Source: Hyaloscypha bicolor E
Lineage: Eukaryota; Ascomycota; Leotiomycetes; Helotiales; Hyaloscyphaceae
Assembly (NCBI RefSeq): GCF_002865645.1
Contig: NW_020194638.1
Location: 992,001 to 1,056,000 of the forward strand
Direction of reading: 5' to 3'
DNA: 64,000 bases
Part shown: piece by piece, positions 1 through 14,689 of the stretch
Layout: each line of letters begins with the position of its first letter
Numbering within the stretch: the first letter of the stretch is position 1
The notes under the pieces: model-generated
What the model was told of the DNA's origin: nothing
What the model saw: only the letters and a program-made list of their open reading frames with translations
Database searches by the model: none
Position numbers and translations under genes: made by a program

Positions 1-942
1 ACTAAAAGCTTTTTCTTATATATTTTCTAATATTTAATTAAATATATAAAGCCTTTTATTTAATTAGAAAATATAATTTTATATAATTTATATAATTTCA
101 ATTATAAGTTTTATTTAAAATAGAAAACTAGATTTATAATATTTAATATTTATTTATATATTATTATATATATTTATTTTATTAATTTTTATTTTTATTT
201 TTATTTTTATTTATAAATAAATTATTATTTTATAAATTTAAAAGCTTAGAAAAGTTAATTTAATTTTTTAGTTTATTTATGAATTCGTTTTTAGGAATTT
301 TCTAAATATTTCTAATATATAGCTAATTTCGAATTTATAATTATTATTTAAAAAGAAAATATTATAAAATAACTTTTTTTTTCTTATTAATTAATTTTCT
401 TTTCTTTTAATTATAATATTATATTTAGTTTCTTTTTATTTCTTATTATTTATATATTTAATAAATATATATTATATTAATTATTAAATATTTCTCTTAA
501 ATAATACCTAATTTAATAAGGTATTTATATAAATAACTAAGAATAGTTTTATTTCTAATACTTTATTAATTATAAATTTAACTAAAATACTTATATTAAA
601 ACTATAAGCTATATTATAAAGTTTTAAAATTAGAATACTTTTAATAATACTTTTATATTTAATAGAGATTTAATAAATAATATTAATATATTTAGTTTTA
701 TTTATTAAAACTGAAATATATTTAATTTAGAAAAAGAAATTTCTATTATTTGTAAATAGAATATTTCTAAAAATAATTAAATATAAGAATTTCTTTATTA
801 GCTTTATAAATTTTAATTCTTTAGTAATATTCTTAATTTATTATTAAATATATTTATTAAATGCTTTTATAGGAATTTTTAATTATTTAATTATTTAAAT
901 AATAATTAATAAGTTATATAAAGCTTTTAATTAATAAACTAA
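1..942. repeat. Left half of an old repeat copy, split by the copia insertion
   Basis: Very AT-rich sequence without an open frame. From about position 395 to 942 it can be aligned by eye with 21,880-22,460; for example, both hold the same run around AATTTAATAAGG followed by TTTATAT. Sequence after 20,885 continues this match where 942 stops, so 1-942 and 20,886 to about 21,300 were once one copy. The first 300 bases match less clearly. I do not recognise the family. Confidence 0.6.
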
Positions 943-1114
943 TAATATATGTAAAGATCGCAGAGTAGGGAGTTGCATTAAATAGTAAAAGAGTTAATTA
1001 AAACTAGCTAGAAAAGAGCTTGAGTGAAGTATAAAGCTTCAGGAAGTGAATATACAGATCCTAACTAAGCGGAGCAATTGCGCTAGCCCTAATTCAGTAA
1101 TTCTCACTATAATA
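943..1114 (-). repeat. Copia 3' LTR
   Basis: 172 bp, colinear with 20,709-20,880. The two copies differ mostly by C/T and G/A changes, as RIP would produce. This copy keeps more C and G than the other. A pyrimidine-to-purine run (CCCCCAGG on the plus strand) borders it on the inner side at 1117-1124 and could be the polypurine tract. Confidence 0.85.
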
Positions 1115-1399
1115 TACCCCCAGGAAGGCACGATACCGTATTCTACCTGTTCTACCTAATTAGAGAGCTTTGAAATAGCGAAATTCGTCCGATATATAGA
1201 GTTTATAAAGCCGTATTAATATTCCGATCTAAATAGGCTTAGTATATATCATTTCCCCAGATTACCGAATTCCAGGGGAACCCTATATAAACCCCCTCTT
1301 TTTACTAACTCCAGAGCCTCTAATTAAATGCTCTTCTTTAATACTCTTCCAGAAATCTTTTCTCAAGCTTCTAATTATTATAAACATGGCTTTTACCTC

Positions 1400-4300
1400 T
1401 TTTCGCACTACTATTAAGTTAATTCCGGCTTATAAATCCAAGGTATTTTTAATCCAAAATATGTTCTTATTTTACCTTTTATTAACTTTAAATAGTATTA
1501 AGTAGCTTGCAAGTCTGCTATAAGTATAGCTCTTGACTATTAATATAAAGCTTACTTTTAATAGAATATTAAGGTTCAGATCCCTATAATATCTTCTAAT
1601 ACTCCTAGTACTTTTTTACTAAAGGTAAAGAAGTCTATACTAAAGCCTTATACTTCTTATCCTGCTTATACTAGTCTTAGAGAGATCCCTTATATGGGTT
1701 ATTATAAGTTCTTTATACTATTCTAAAGCTCGTTTTGACTTAATATAGTTTTATTTGCTTTAAAGAATAAGAGTAATAGTTCTTGCTATAATATTATTAG
1801 CCGAGATTCTTGTTACTAGAAATATATTTCTGGTTATTTTTATTTAGCTATTCCGATCTCTTATATTCCCATTATATAGCTCTTTCTTATAGAACTTCCG
1901 ATTACTAAAGATATTATAAGCTTTCTTTTCTTGATTCTCTTTTATAGATTCTGACTATTTTAAAGTATTTGTTCGCTTTTAGATACTTTATTTATATTAT
2001 ATTTGAAATTACTAAATCTAATAAAGAAAATAGTAATAAAAGCTTTTTTACTAAGGTTTAAAAGGCTATTAATAGAAATAAGAAATAGTCTAATTAGGTA
2101 AAGGGCCTTTTATATAAGCTTATTAATACTATAGTAAAATACCTTTAGATCTCTTACTATTAGCTCTTAAGCTTTATTATTTTAATAGATTTTATAAATA
2201 AAAGATATAAATAAAAGCCTCTTTTTATATTATTTAATTATTTTAATCTTTGCTTTAATATCCTAAAGATTTAATAAAGCTCTAAAGTTCTCGAATTTAA
2301 ATCGAAATAGATTTTTTATAAGTCTATCTACAGATATATTACTTATTTAAAGATATATAACTTGAAATATATCTTTATTATACTCTTAATATAGCTATAT
2401 ATTCTGAATATTAATATAATAGAGCTTTATAATAATTCTTTTATTCTCTCTAATAATTAGTTAAATAATTTGCTTATTATTATAGAATATAGTTTAGAGC
2501 TTTCTAAGATCTAAGCTTAGATTCCTAAATAGCCTCTAGAAAGCTATAGTTTCCTTTATTATATAAGTAACTTTATATATTTCTGATTTAGTTAAAGAGG
2601 TAATTATAGAGCTCTATTAAGCGGCTTTTTATAATATTAAATCTCTAAATAAAGAGATTATATATCTATAGCTTAATTATTATATATCTAGGTTATTTAT
2701 ATATAAAGTATTAGATATAATCTATAGTTATATTTCTTTATATTTCTTATTATATTAAATTACTAGAAACCGGGTTCTAAATAGGTATTAGAAAGCCTAA
2801 TTTATAGCTATAAAGTGCTCTAAAGTAGGGTTTATTAAGAACTAAGAAAATACTAAAGTAGTAAAAGCTATATCCGGTCTAATTATAATTATAATATAAA
2901 GTAGTAATCTAATTTTTTCTTAATATACCTTAATTTAATATAAATAAGCTTAATTACTATATCTTTAAAAATTAATTCCAGATAATAAAGTACTATGGTA
3001 CTTCTTATCTACTATCCTAAACCTCTTAGTAATCTTTTTAATATAGGTATTATAAACTAGTCAGAGTTTTTTAGTCTTCCGATTTCTAATTATATGAATT
3101 CCCTGGAATTACTTTATATCTCGCATATTATAAAGCTCGTAAATTATCTTAATCTGAGTAATAATTAATTAAGTATATACTTCGTTATTCTTATAATAAA
3201 GTACTTAAAAGTTATTTATATAAAAAACTATAAAAATCTTATAATCTATATTTATATAAATATAGAACTCTTTATTAAGTCCCGAGAGTCTAATTCTCTT
3301 AAAAGTATTTATTTAGTACTTGTACTATAGAGTAGAAGAGTCTTATAACCTATATAGAGCTCGATTTACTTCTATTATATATCCTAGTATCTTGAAATTA
3401 TCCGGTAGCTTATATATTATTATAGGCTTATTAGAATCTCTTTCTATATTAATAAATATATTTATAATATTAAATTACTTTATTTCTAGATTAAAATAAG
3501 TTATAATTATACTAGCTATTTAAAAAGACCTTATTATAAATATAGTAATATATGTAAATAAAAGTAATATCTCTTTTTAGAAATCTTTATAAACTACTAG
3601 CCTTAAGTAATACCGAGTAATATATTTATTAGAATTAATTTTATATATAAATACCTATTTTAAAGAGATTAGAAATATACTTACTTTATTACTAGGAATA
3701 ATTCTCTAGTAATTTCGAGCTTTAAAGTTATTAATCTCTAGTTTAATATCTAATTTAAAGTATTCCCTAACTAGATACTTCTCTAGATTATTTTATATCT
3801 TTAGAGCCTTTAGAAGATTATTAATATGAATTTTTCTTATTATTATATTACCCGGAGTACTCTATTCTAGATATGCTCTTAATTAAACTACTATTATAAT
3901 TATAGTATATATAGTCTTATAATTAAATTCCTTTTTATAATTCTCTAGCTAATTAGGCTAGAAAGACCCTAAAAGAAACTCTAAGTAATTAATCTAATTT
4001 AATTTACTTATTATTTATAGTAGTATACTTATTATAGTAATTATATTACTACTAGCTTTACTTAAATCTTTGTTCTAATTATTTCTCTTATATAAGTATA
4101 TTTGGATTAACCTATTTCTGGTTTTAATAATTAGCTTTCTTATCTATTTTCTCTTTAGTTTTACTATTTAATCTTTTACTTTAGCTAAGCTATTTACTCT
4201 TTCTATAAAGAATTCTCTTATTTCTATTAAGCTATTTACTTGTTTTATAAATAAGCTTCCTGCTTTACTTATAGGAGCTTTTAGTAGATCTTATTACTAG

Positions 4301-5900
4301 TTCTAAAAAAATTCTTTCCTGCTTTTATTAGTTTAGTATATTTCCCTAATAGTTCCGGTATATTCTATTATATTTCTCTCTATAGTACTAAGCCTTCTTA
4401 AAAGCTTAGTACCTTTATTTCTATTATTTCTAGGCTCTAATATACTTTCTGGCTCTGAAGTATTTTATAAAATTATAAGTTCTATTTCTAGTAAGGCTAT
4501 AAAGCTTCTTATTTCTGAGTTATAACTTACTAGTATACTCGTAAGCTTTTTTAATTATTAGTTTATTTACTTATTATTTCCTAGTTTAAGCTTATTTTCT
4601 ATTTACTCTAATAAGCTATTATATTATAATCTCTTATTCTTAAAAATTAATTTAGTATCCTAAATCTTATTTTCTAAGAGTAGTTCTACTATATTTTTTA
4701 TAATCTCTATACTATAGCTTTTAGTATATTTATAATTCTTTTTATAAAGAATATTCTTATTAAATATAATATTATATATAATAATTACTTTATTAAATAC
4801 AGGAACTCAGATTTTATAAATATTAGATATAATATATCTAATTAAATATTTAATATACCCGTATAGTATAACCTTAAATACTTTCTTATTTTGTTTTATT
4901 TTATAGTCCTTAATTATTAGATATATCCTAGAATTATATATATAGATCCTATTCTAATTAGGCCTGAAATTAATTATTATTTGAGCTATAAGCTCTGGGT
5001 TATACTAATAGAAATAATTATAGAACTATAAATTAAGTACTTTATTTAGTATTCTCTAGTAGTTTATATATAAAAGGCTTTAATTATATAAGTAAATTGC
5101 GGCTATAGAGTTCTCTGGCTATAGCTTTTCAGGCAAATTAGTTATTAAGTATATTATAATAGCCTTATTTATAATCTCTTACTTTATTTACTTAGTATTA
5201 TTATTTAGCTTATATATATATAAAAGAGAAAGCTTGATTTTAATATCTTCTTTTTTTACCCAGATCTAATAAGCTAATATTTCTTAGATCAGAATAACTA
5301 CTTTCTCCTAATTATACTTAATATAAGTAATTAAAAGATTATATTATTTATATACTTATTATTTAAAATTCCTAATTATATTAAATATTACTAAACTTTT
5401 TTTATTTAGTAAAAGATATTTAAAGGGCTTTTTATTAAATTTGTCCTTAATTATTAGAATCTAGCTTGAACTATTATAGCTATTTAAGTAATTAAATAAG
5501 TTCTATAAAATTCTCTAAAATAGTTAAATAAACTTTCTCTTAATTAGCCTATATGAGATTACTTGCCTAATATATACCTAAGTATAAAATTTATATATAA
5601 TTCTTATTAGTTTATTAATTTTCATATTATATATATAATTAATAAGCTTTTATAAAGCTTTATAGGCTAAATACCCCGTTCTTATATATTATTTTTCTTC
5701 TAAATTACTTTTTGGCTTGAGATACTTTCTTAATCTCTTATACCGAGCTCTAATTAAATATTCGAGTATTAGAAACATAAGTATATCTTTAGTACTAATA
5801 AGAATTTCAAATAGAATATTAAAGTAAATAAAGAGTAGCTTATATTTAAAGAAAACTAAATTAAACCTATATTTTAATTATATTAATATTATATTCTCTT
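1400..5900 (-). pseudogene. Degenerate copia pol (reverse transcriptase recognisable)
   Basis: Reading the minus strand from about 3,450 down to 2,560 and passing through TAA/TAG stops gives the copia reverse transcriptase order: a LGYI...NRALY block, the NIDYKIFIVFY block with NN where the active DD is expected (consistent with G-to-A/C-to-T damage), then ITQIKIIYELYNMRDIK and a GIHIIRNRKTKKL block. These are standard conserved blocks of copia polymerase. The remaining sequence up to about 5,900 should hold integrase and protease but is too mutated for me to mark domain limits. Nothing here can be expressed as a working protein. Confidence 0.75.
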
Positions 5901-6183
5901 TATAATTTTCTAGTCTAATTATAAGATTATATCTATAATATTAAGCTTTCTTTTCTGCTAGGCAAGCTTTAGAAATAATATTTATATAAAACCCTTTAAT
6001 AACTATAATATTATAGAGAATTAGATTTTTAGTATATAGTTTCATAAGTTTATTAACTATATTTTTAATTATATAAGTACTATATCTAATAATTAGAAAA
6101 CTAGTTATTCCTGCTTTTATATAATTATTAATTTTCGCCTTAATAAAAGTACTAGAATTAATTAGATTCTTATTATTAACTAG

Positions 6184-6485
6184 TATAGTATAATAGGCTA
6201 TACTTATTAAAAATCATATTATTTTAGTAGTTTTAAGGTTTAGGTTATATAATAAAGGCCGTAGCCTTTTATATATAACTTGCAGAAATTATATAAGAAA
6301 GCTAGTTTTTCTATAAACTTAGAAAATAATTCTTTATAAGTATTTAATTAATTAAGCTTTTATATACTATATACTATTTATACTTTACTATTTATATTTT
6401 TGATTTATTATTTTATTATTAAGTTATATTTTATACTCTAGTATACTTTATATAGATTTTTGTTTTATTATAATTTCTCTTTTAT
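6184..6485 (+). repeat. Gypsy 5' LTR
   Basis: 302 bp, colinear with 18,864-19,165 without visible indels. Differences are mainly transitions. It begins TATAGTATA, consistent with a mutated TG start, and carries the 39-bp palindrome at 6242-6280. The exact last base is uncertain by one, because ACTAG or CTAG both work as the target duplication. Confidence 0.88.
6242..6280. repeat. Palindrome copy 1 (in gypsy 5' LTR)
   Basis: Near-perfect inverted repeat centred on GGCCGTAGCC, with arms reading GTTATATAATAAAGG and its reverse complement. The same unit occurs at 12,681, 18,922, 21,705 and 27,946. Confidence 0.85.
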
Positions 6486-7449
6486 ATATTTTATAATAAG
6501 TAATATAGAGAGAATAGAAACTTTATAGTTAAAGTAATACTCTTATAAAGTTCTAAGGGATATTTATAACGCGGATTATTAGCTTAGTAAGTTAGGAAAA
6601 AAAAGGGCTATTATAATACTTTAAGCCTAAGGCTAAAATATTAAGGATATATAAGTATTAATCTTAGTATCTTATATTAATTTCCGATATATCTAGTAAC
6701 TTGGATACGAGTTAGCCGCAAGATATAGTTACTAGTATAATATATAGGAATAATAGAAATAGAGGCTAATTATAAAAGAAAAAGAAGCAGAGGAAATAGA
6801 ATAAGAAAAATTATACTAAGATAGTATAAGTTAGACCTTAGTTAGAAACAGACTTTAGTACTCGGAAATAAAGTTATATTATTAATTTATTATTAATTTA
6901 TATATTATTTTTAGTTATAATAAAGACTAGAATAGAAGTAGTATTAGTTTTAGTAAAAAAGCTTATTCCTAAGTCCGGAAAAGATATTTAAAAAAGGAAA
7001 TACCCTTAATTTCAAGTAAAATAGTAAATAGGAATTAGAAATAAGAAATTATATAAATAAACTAGAGAAGCTTCTAGAGAAAGAAATAGATATTAAGTAA
7101 AGAAATAAAAGAGAATTCAGAAAAGTCAGAAAAATTAGTAAAATTATTTTTATTATTTTTATTATTATTTTTAATAGTATTAATAAATATATCTAGTTCG
7201 GTGAAATTAAGGGAAAATACTATAAGTATTAAGCTAAAGAAATAGGAAAGAGAATATAAATAATAGAAATAAAACTAGAAAAGCTATTATCTTATTACTA
7301 CTAATACTAAATCTCAAACCTTAACTATATCTATTATTATTAACCGGTTTCTTTCTAATTCCGGTTTCTAAACTAAAAGATATATTTAAATAAGAAGTTA
7401 GTTCTTTAGGAACCTTATTAGTAGAAGCCTTAGATATAAAAACTCTATA

Positions 7450-10400
7450 ATTAATTATAGAAGAAATTATTAAGATTAATATAACTAAGAATAAGTATAT
7501 ACTAATACCGGATTTAAACCTGCTATTTATAGAAGCTTCTAGAGTATTATAATTTCAGGAAAGCAATATCTCTATATTCTTGAAATAATATATAGATATA
7601 TATAAGAACTATTATATTCCTAATAATACTAAAAGAGAGAGAATTATTTATTATATCTCTTCTATTTATAAGAATTAGATTAAGGCTATACCGGAATATT
7701 ATACTAATAATCCAGGAAATTACTAGGAAACTAAGTTCTTTAAGGCCTTACTAAAGGAATTTCGAGAATATAACTAGGAAATACTTAAAATTAGCTATAA
7801 CTTTCTTAATAAAATTATTATACGAGCCTAGAATAGAGAAATCTCTTCTAAATCTTATATTAATATATTTAATAAAGTATTAAAGAAGTTATTAAAGAGG
7901 AAAAAAAAATTACTTAGTACCGAGAATTTATAAGAGAATTATTTATTCTAGTAAGAGATTATATTCTTAAAAATATAAACTTTAAACCTATAAATATTTC
8001 TATTTATAAATATAGTAAGATATATAAGAAGGCAGTAATATTCTATTAGTATAAAAAAAAGAAATACTATTTTAATATTACTAATAACTCAAATATATCT
8101 AGACTTAGATAAGAATACTTAAATATAGTAGTTTATAATATAATTCCTAAACTAGAAAATCATTATTTCTTACTAATTCCTTCTATTATATTTCCTAAAG
8201 CTATTATAAATATAAGTAAGAAAAAAACCTAGCTTATAGCTAATTATATGAAATCTATTAAAAGTAGTAAACCTAAGGGAAATAATATTAACTAGCTAGT
8301 AAAAAGTTTAGAAAAACTATTTATTACTACTATAACTTAAAAGAACTTATAGAAATAACTTAATATAGCTATTATTATAATTCGGGAGAATATTTATAGC
8401 CTATTTATATAACCTAGTTAACTATAGCAAGCTTAATAATATTAATAGCCTAATAAATATAATTCGAGTCTTTAGGGAAAATATACTAGAAGTTATAATA
8501 GAGGTTATAGAGAATACTATAGTAGCTATAGTAATTAAGCTAGAATAGGTAAAGAGTCTAAATAACTATATTCTAGAAAAAGTTAGTCTCAAGTATAATT
8601 AGAAAATACTATTTAAGTTAATATAGCCTATAATATAAACTTAGAACCGAGAAAACGAATTTGCTATAGATATTATAATAGAAATAAGAATAATAATATT
8701 AATCCAGAATATATCTATATTTCTTAGTTCTATTACCTATTAATAAAAGAGCTTATAAATTATAAATATACTTACTAATTTAATAGAAAATAGTATAAAA
8801 GGCTATTTAAGCCTAGATAAGAAAGCATTTTCTTTTTCCTTACTAGTAAATACTAGTAATTTAACTAAATCGTTTTCTAAGTTTAAAGAGAAGAATTTAA
8901 CTATAATTTAAATACTTAACTTAAAAATATCTAGAGATTAATAAAAGATACCTAGTTTACTAAGTAAGAAAGAGAAAAAGAAACTAGCTAACCAGGATTT
9001 ATATATATAAGTAAGCAAGTTATATTAAGAGAATCTAAATAGCTACTTTACTTTAGAGGAAATTATATTAGAATTACTAATATTTCAGGTTCTGGAATTA
9101 ATAAATAATATTAAGATTTAGTTATAAATAATATTTCTATTAATACTATAATAGGTTTCTTATTAAGGAAAAAGAGAAAAAAGATAGAAATAGCTAAAAA
9201 GGTTTTCCAAAAATAAGCCAGAATAAAAGAAAAGCTATCTTATATAAGAGGCCAGAAGAATACTATTCTAAGAAATAATAAATAAAGAAATAGCCTAGCT
9301 AAGAATATAGATATTAATATTTCCGGAAATAAATAGAACAAATTAGGAATCTAGTATATTCTTAACTATAATAAGTATAAGATTCCTAAAATTAATAATA
9401 TTCTAATAAGATTACTAAAAAAAGTAATTATTTTACTTTTAAAAACTCAGAAAGAAATAAGAATACTTATTAATATTTTAAAGATACCAGATCTAGCTAC
9501 TATATTTTAGAACTAATATATTAGGGATAATACTCTTTATTTTACTATCTTATAAATAAGAAATACTATTATATTAAGTATAATTAGATATACTAGAAGA
9601 TTTATAGAACTAGTAGCTATAGCTTATATAATAGATAGAATATTTAAGAAATTAGAAATACTAGCTTAGATATCTAATACTAATAGAATTATTTAATTTA
9701 AAGGTAATAGTATTAATATTCGGATATTACTAGCTTATAAATATATTATATAAGCTCTATATCTCTAATTCGTACTTCGAGAACCTTAAGGGAATATTAA
9801 ATATAAAGAAATAATTAATACTAGGGCTAAAGTTAATATTTTCCCCGAAAAGATTTCTAGAAATATTAGTAAAGTAATATATAATACTATAGATTATTAA
9901 ATATCTACTATTACTAGAACAGAATTTGGATTTATAAGAATAGTAAAGCTTAGAGCTAAGGTTATAAATAGAGTATAAAGATATATTCTTCCTAGTTAAA
10001 AAAGCTCTAAAGATCCTATTTAATTAATTGTTTTTAGTAAAGATAAAGATAAATATTATATATAAAAGTAATAATTTATAGGATAAAAGGTTTACTAACC
10101 CTAAAGATAATTAGAATACCTATATTATTATAATTATTTCACTTTTAAAAAATGCCGGAAAGTAAAAGAAAGTAATAGTTTAAGAATATTAAGCTTCTAA
10201 AGTTAAGAAATTAAGTAATATAGAATAGGAAACTAAAAATAAAAAGGAAAAATAGAGCCTAGTATTATAACTAATAGTAATATTAGGGGAAATAGGAAAA
10301 TACCGGGATTTTCTATAGATTCTTTTATTTTGGGTTTAGGAGTTCAGGAAATTAATAATATTTTTAGAAAAACTAAAGCAGAAAAGGCTCTAATTAGAGT

Positions 10401-13400
10401 ATTATTAAGAGTAGTTCCGGAATTAATAGAAAAAGAAGTAAAAAGGGTATTAAATAAAGATGTTTCTAAAGAAGAAATAGAGTAGTATTTCTTAATAATA
10501 AAGAAATATATTCCTAAAACTAAGAAATATTAAATCTAAAACTAGAAAGAATTCTGGAATATATAAAAGCTTAAGGAAAATATATTAAAATACCGGATAA
10601 AAAGGCACTTTCTATATTTAATTAAAAAGAAGCTAAATAGGAAAATTATAAATTCCGGAGATTAGATAAAAAGAATACTAGAGAAAATAGCTATAGTACT
10701 TAAAAAAAAAGAATAATAATTATAGTTTATTTCTAGTTACAGGAATATATAAAATAAAGAATAAAAAGGTTTAACTAGTAAATACTAATAATAGAACTAG
10801 AGAAGGCTCTAGTAAATATCCGAACTAGTTTAAGAAATCCAAAACTAGAGAATACCTATAAAAGTATACTAGAAAATATAAGAACTATTTTTTACTAAAG
10901 ATATTTACTATTTTAAGAGATTTATAATTTATTCCAGAATGCCTTAAATAATTAGATATTAGTAACTAGCTCTAGGAAAAGAAACTAGCTATATTTCAAG
11001 AATTAATAATTAATTAAAAAGATATAATTATATTTAATTAGAAAAAAATAGGAAAAGTTTATAAAAATATTAGCTTATTTATTCTAATTAAAACTATTAA
11101 ATATAAGACTTAGTAAAAGAAGAATTTCCCGTATTTTAAAGCTCTAGTATTACTAGTAATAAACATACTATTAGAATATCTAAATTATAAAGTTTTTAAG
11201 AAATATAATAGACTTTACTAAAATCCGTAGTTCTTAGTTATAAAGAAGGTTACTAGAACTTATAGACTAATTAATACTACTATAAAGATAAATTTAATAA
11301 CTCTATAAGATACTAACCTATTTCTATTTACTAATAAAATTTCGGAGAAATTTATTAAATATACTTATATTTCTCTAATTAATTTCTTTTCCGAATATAA
11401 TTAACTTATACTAGATACTTATAATAGAGATTTAATTATATTTATAATATTTCTAGAACTATTAAAAATAACTATATTATTTTAGGGAGCTATTAATTCT
11501 ATTATATAGTTTATATAGGTTATTATAACTATTCTAAAAAATCTATTTCCTAAAATTACTATATTATTTATTAATAATATTAGAGTTAAGGGACCTTATA
11601 TAGATTATAATAGGTAGTTTATTTTACCTGGCATTTGGTATTTCGTATTTAAATACTTTTAAAATCTAGATATAACCTTAGATAGAGTTAAATAAGCTAG
11701 AGCTAGTATTAGAGAAAAATTATAGTTCTATTATAATAGTATAATTATTATTAGCTTTATCTATAAAATACTTAAAAGAAGTTCTTTAAGTTCAGGAATT
11801 ACTAAGATCTTAAGATAAGAATATTATAATAGTATAATTAAAGGTAAGGCATTTATTAGAATTATTATTTACTATTATATTTGGATTAAAGGCTTTATAA
11901 TTATTACTAAACCTATTTATTATTTAATAAGAAAAGATATAATATAGAACTAGGATAATAAATAAAAGTAAGCTATATAAATCCTTTAAGAAAAGCTTAC
12001 TATTATTTTAATATTCTATAAGTTATACTATAATTTATTAGAAAGTTAGGAAATAATTATATTAGTAATAAATACTAGCCTAGATAAATAAGATAGAACT
12101 TTTAATTAATATAATAATAAAAGAAAAAAGAGAGTTATATAATATAAGTCTAAAATCTAAAATAATACTAAATAAAGATATAATATTACTAAGAGAAAAT
12201 ACTAAAAGCTAATAAAATATCTATAGAAAATATAATTCTGGCTTTATAGAGTTTACTTTATCCTTAAACTAGACGCTAATATACTTATTATATAGCTAAG
12301 TAAAGCGGCTATAGATCTTCCTAGAGCTTTAGTTATTTACTAGCTAGTATAAATTTAATTATTTAACTTTAAAATTAAATATATTACTACTAATAAATTA
12401 TTAAGATATTTATAGTAAGAAGATAATACTAAAGATAATAAGAATATTAATAAATAGTTAGTAATAGAGCTTAATACTATTAGAATAGTATTTATTAAAC
12501 AGAAAGTTTAGTTAAAGAAAACGGTTCCGGTTTAATTATATAATATTATTTTAAGAAATCTAATTTCCAAGCCCTTTATTAAATATTTGAATAATAGTAT
12601 TTAGTTACTAGAGATTAATAATTAAAGCCTTACTATATCTAGAAGCAAATTAGTAATATTAAAAAATAATAAAATCCGGAAGTTATATAATAAAGGCTAT
12701 AGCCTTTTATATATAACCTCTAGTAAAATAGTAAATAATAATACCTTATAATATTCTCTAAACTAGAAGAAATATCTAAAGTCGAGTTTCGAAAGTTAAA
12801 TAAAGAAGCTTTAAATTATAGTATAAGAGATTAATTACTATAGAGAATAGTATTTAAAATATACTTGCTTTAACTTATTATTAATAATTAATAATAAAGA
12901 GAAATTATTATTAAAGAGCTATATAATAAAATTAGATATACTAGAAAAAAAAGTATTTTTTGCTTAGTAACTAGCTACTATTACTAGGAAAGTTACTATA
13001 ACTATATATAGAAGTATATTAATACTTATAAGGTCTATTAGTATAAGAATAAAAAAAGATAAAAAGAAGTTCTATATCTAATAAAAGCTATATTTCTTTT
13101 CTATTATCTCAAAATTAATATAATTAAACTACTAGACTATAAAGAATATAACTTACTAGTTATTATTAGAGATAACTTTTCAGGATAAGTTAAAGCTAGA
13201 TCTTTAAAATATCTAACTAGTAAGAAGATTATTAAGTTTATTTAGGAAGAAATTATTTATAAATATAGTTTATTTAGCTAGCTTAAGGTAAATAGCAGAT
13301 TGGAATTTAAAGAAGTAATAATTCAGGAACTTAATAAGCTAGAAATTAATAGAATTATTATTTTGGCCTATAATTCTAAAGGAAATAGTATAATTAAAAG

Positions 13401-14200
13401 AGGATATTAACTAATTATTTAAATACTTATAATACTTATAATAAATAGAAAGAAGCCTTAGATAGATTTACTATTATATATTCTATTTACTAATTGAATT
13501 ACTATATATAAACTAACTAGATTTACTTCTTTTTATATAGTCTATAGTAAAAAAATAGTATTATTTATAGAAATATACTTTCTAATCTAGAGAATATTTA
13601 GATAAAATAAAGTCTATAATAAAGAAATACTTCTAGAGATATATATAAAGCAAATATAAATAAAAAATAAAGATATTAAAAAAGCCAGAATAAAGAAGAA
13701 CAGATAATACTAAAAGAAAAAAAGTAATTTAATACTATCTACTAGATTTATTTAAAGCCTATTTCCGAAAAGAATCTGGTTCTTATATATAATATTAAAT
13801 TAATAAATTAAAATAAATTAAGAAATACGAAACTATTATATTACTAGCTTAGCCCGTATAAAGTAAGGTATACGAATTAACTAAAAGAATACTATATACT
13901 AGAAAAACTTAATAGTACTATATTTTAAAGAATATATATCAGGAATTAATTTAAGTAGTTTATTAAAAGAAATAAATTCTGGTATTTCCCTAAAAACGAA
14001 GTTAATAATAAGTATATACCTATAAATAAGTATTTTAAAACAGATATAGAACTAGAAAAAGAAGTAGTTATAGAGTATTATAAATGAAATAATATTTAGG
14101 AGATTAAGAAAGCTACTAGTATTATTATATATATTTCAGAATTACTAGAATTAGAAAGAATAAAATATATCTCTTTTATAAAGAACTAGAAAGAAGTATT
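7450..14200 (+). pseudogene. Degenerate gypsy gag-pol
   Basis: Conceptual reading through TAA/TAG stops shows the gypsy order. A gag-like stretch lies near 7,550-7,860 (sequence around IPEYYTNNPG followed by FFKALLKEFREYN). A possible CCHC-type knuckle relic lies near 8,650. A protease-like INTRAKVNIFPE lies near 9,810. Reverse transcriptase blocks run at about 11,200-11,640, including a LINTTIKINLIT-like block, LINFFSEYN, an LQGAINS-like block and FINNIRVKGP where FIDD is expected. An integrase stretch lies at about 13,200-13,420 ending LEINRIIILAYNSKG. Stops are nearly all TAA or TAG. There is a 37-bp palindrome within the frame at 12,681-12,717. Confidence 0.82.
12681..12717. repeat. Palindrome copy 2 (inside gypsy pol)
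   Basis: Same palindrome as in the LTRs, here between the polymerase and integrase regions. The pol frame reads through it without a shift. Confidence 0.8.
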
Positions 14201-14689
14201 TAATAATAGAAGCTTTTCTTAACCTGAAATAAAGCTTATTATCTTTAATTCTTTATATATCTTTTATTTTTCTCTTCTAATTATTATTTATAACTTTTAG
14301 AAAATATTATTATTAAACTATTATTCTGGAAATCAGACGAGCTTTACTATTACTTATTTCTTACTATTATCTAATTATTACTATTAGATAGTATTCTTAA
14401 TATATAAAATTCTATTATTAGATTTTGGGAATTAAATATAAAATATTTCTTTTAGTATAAAAATAAATAGGGAATTAAGAGATTACCTTATAAACTCTTA
14501 ACTCTAAACTATAGTAATAGATAATAATTATATTTGGAATTAGGGAAAAAAGAAAAAAAGAAAAAGAATCTTTTATATATATTTTACTAAACTAGAAATC
14601 TTTTAAAAGCTTTATTTGCTTTTTTAACTAGCTATTTTTGCGGCTTATACTAGTCTAAAGCTCGACTATAATATCTGTAAATCTCGACT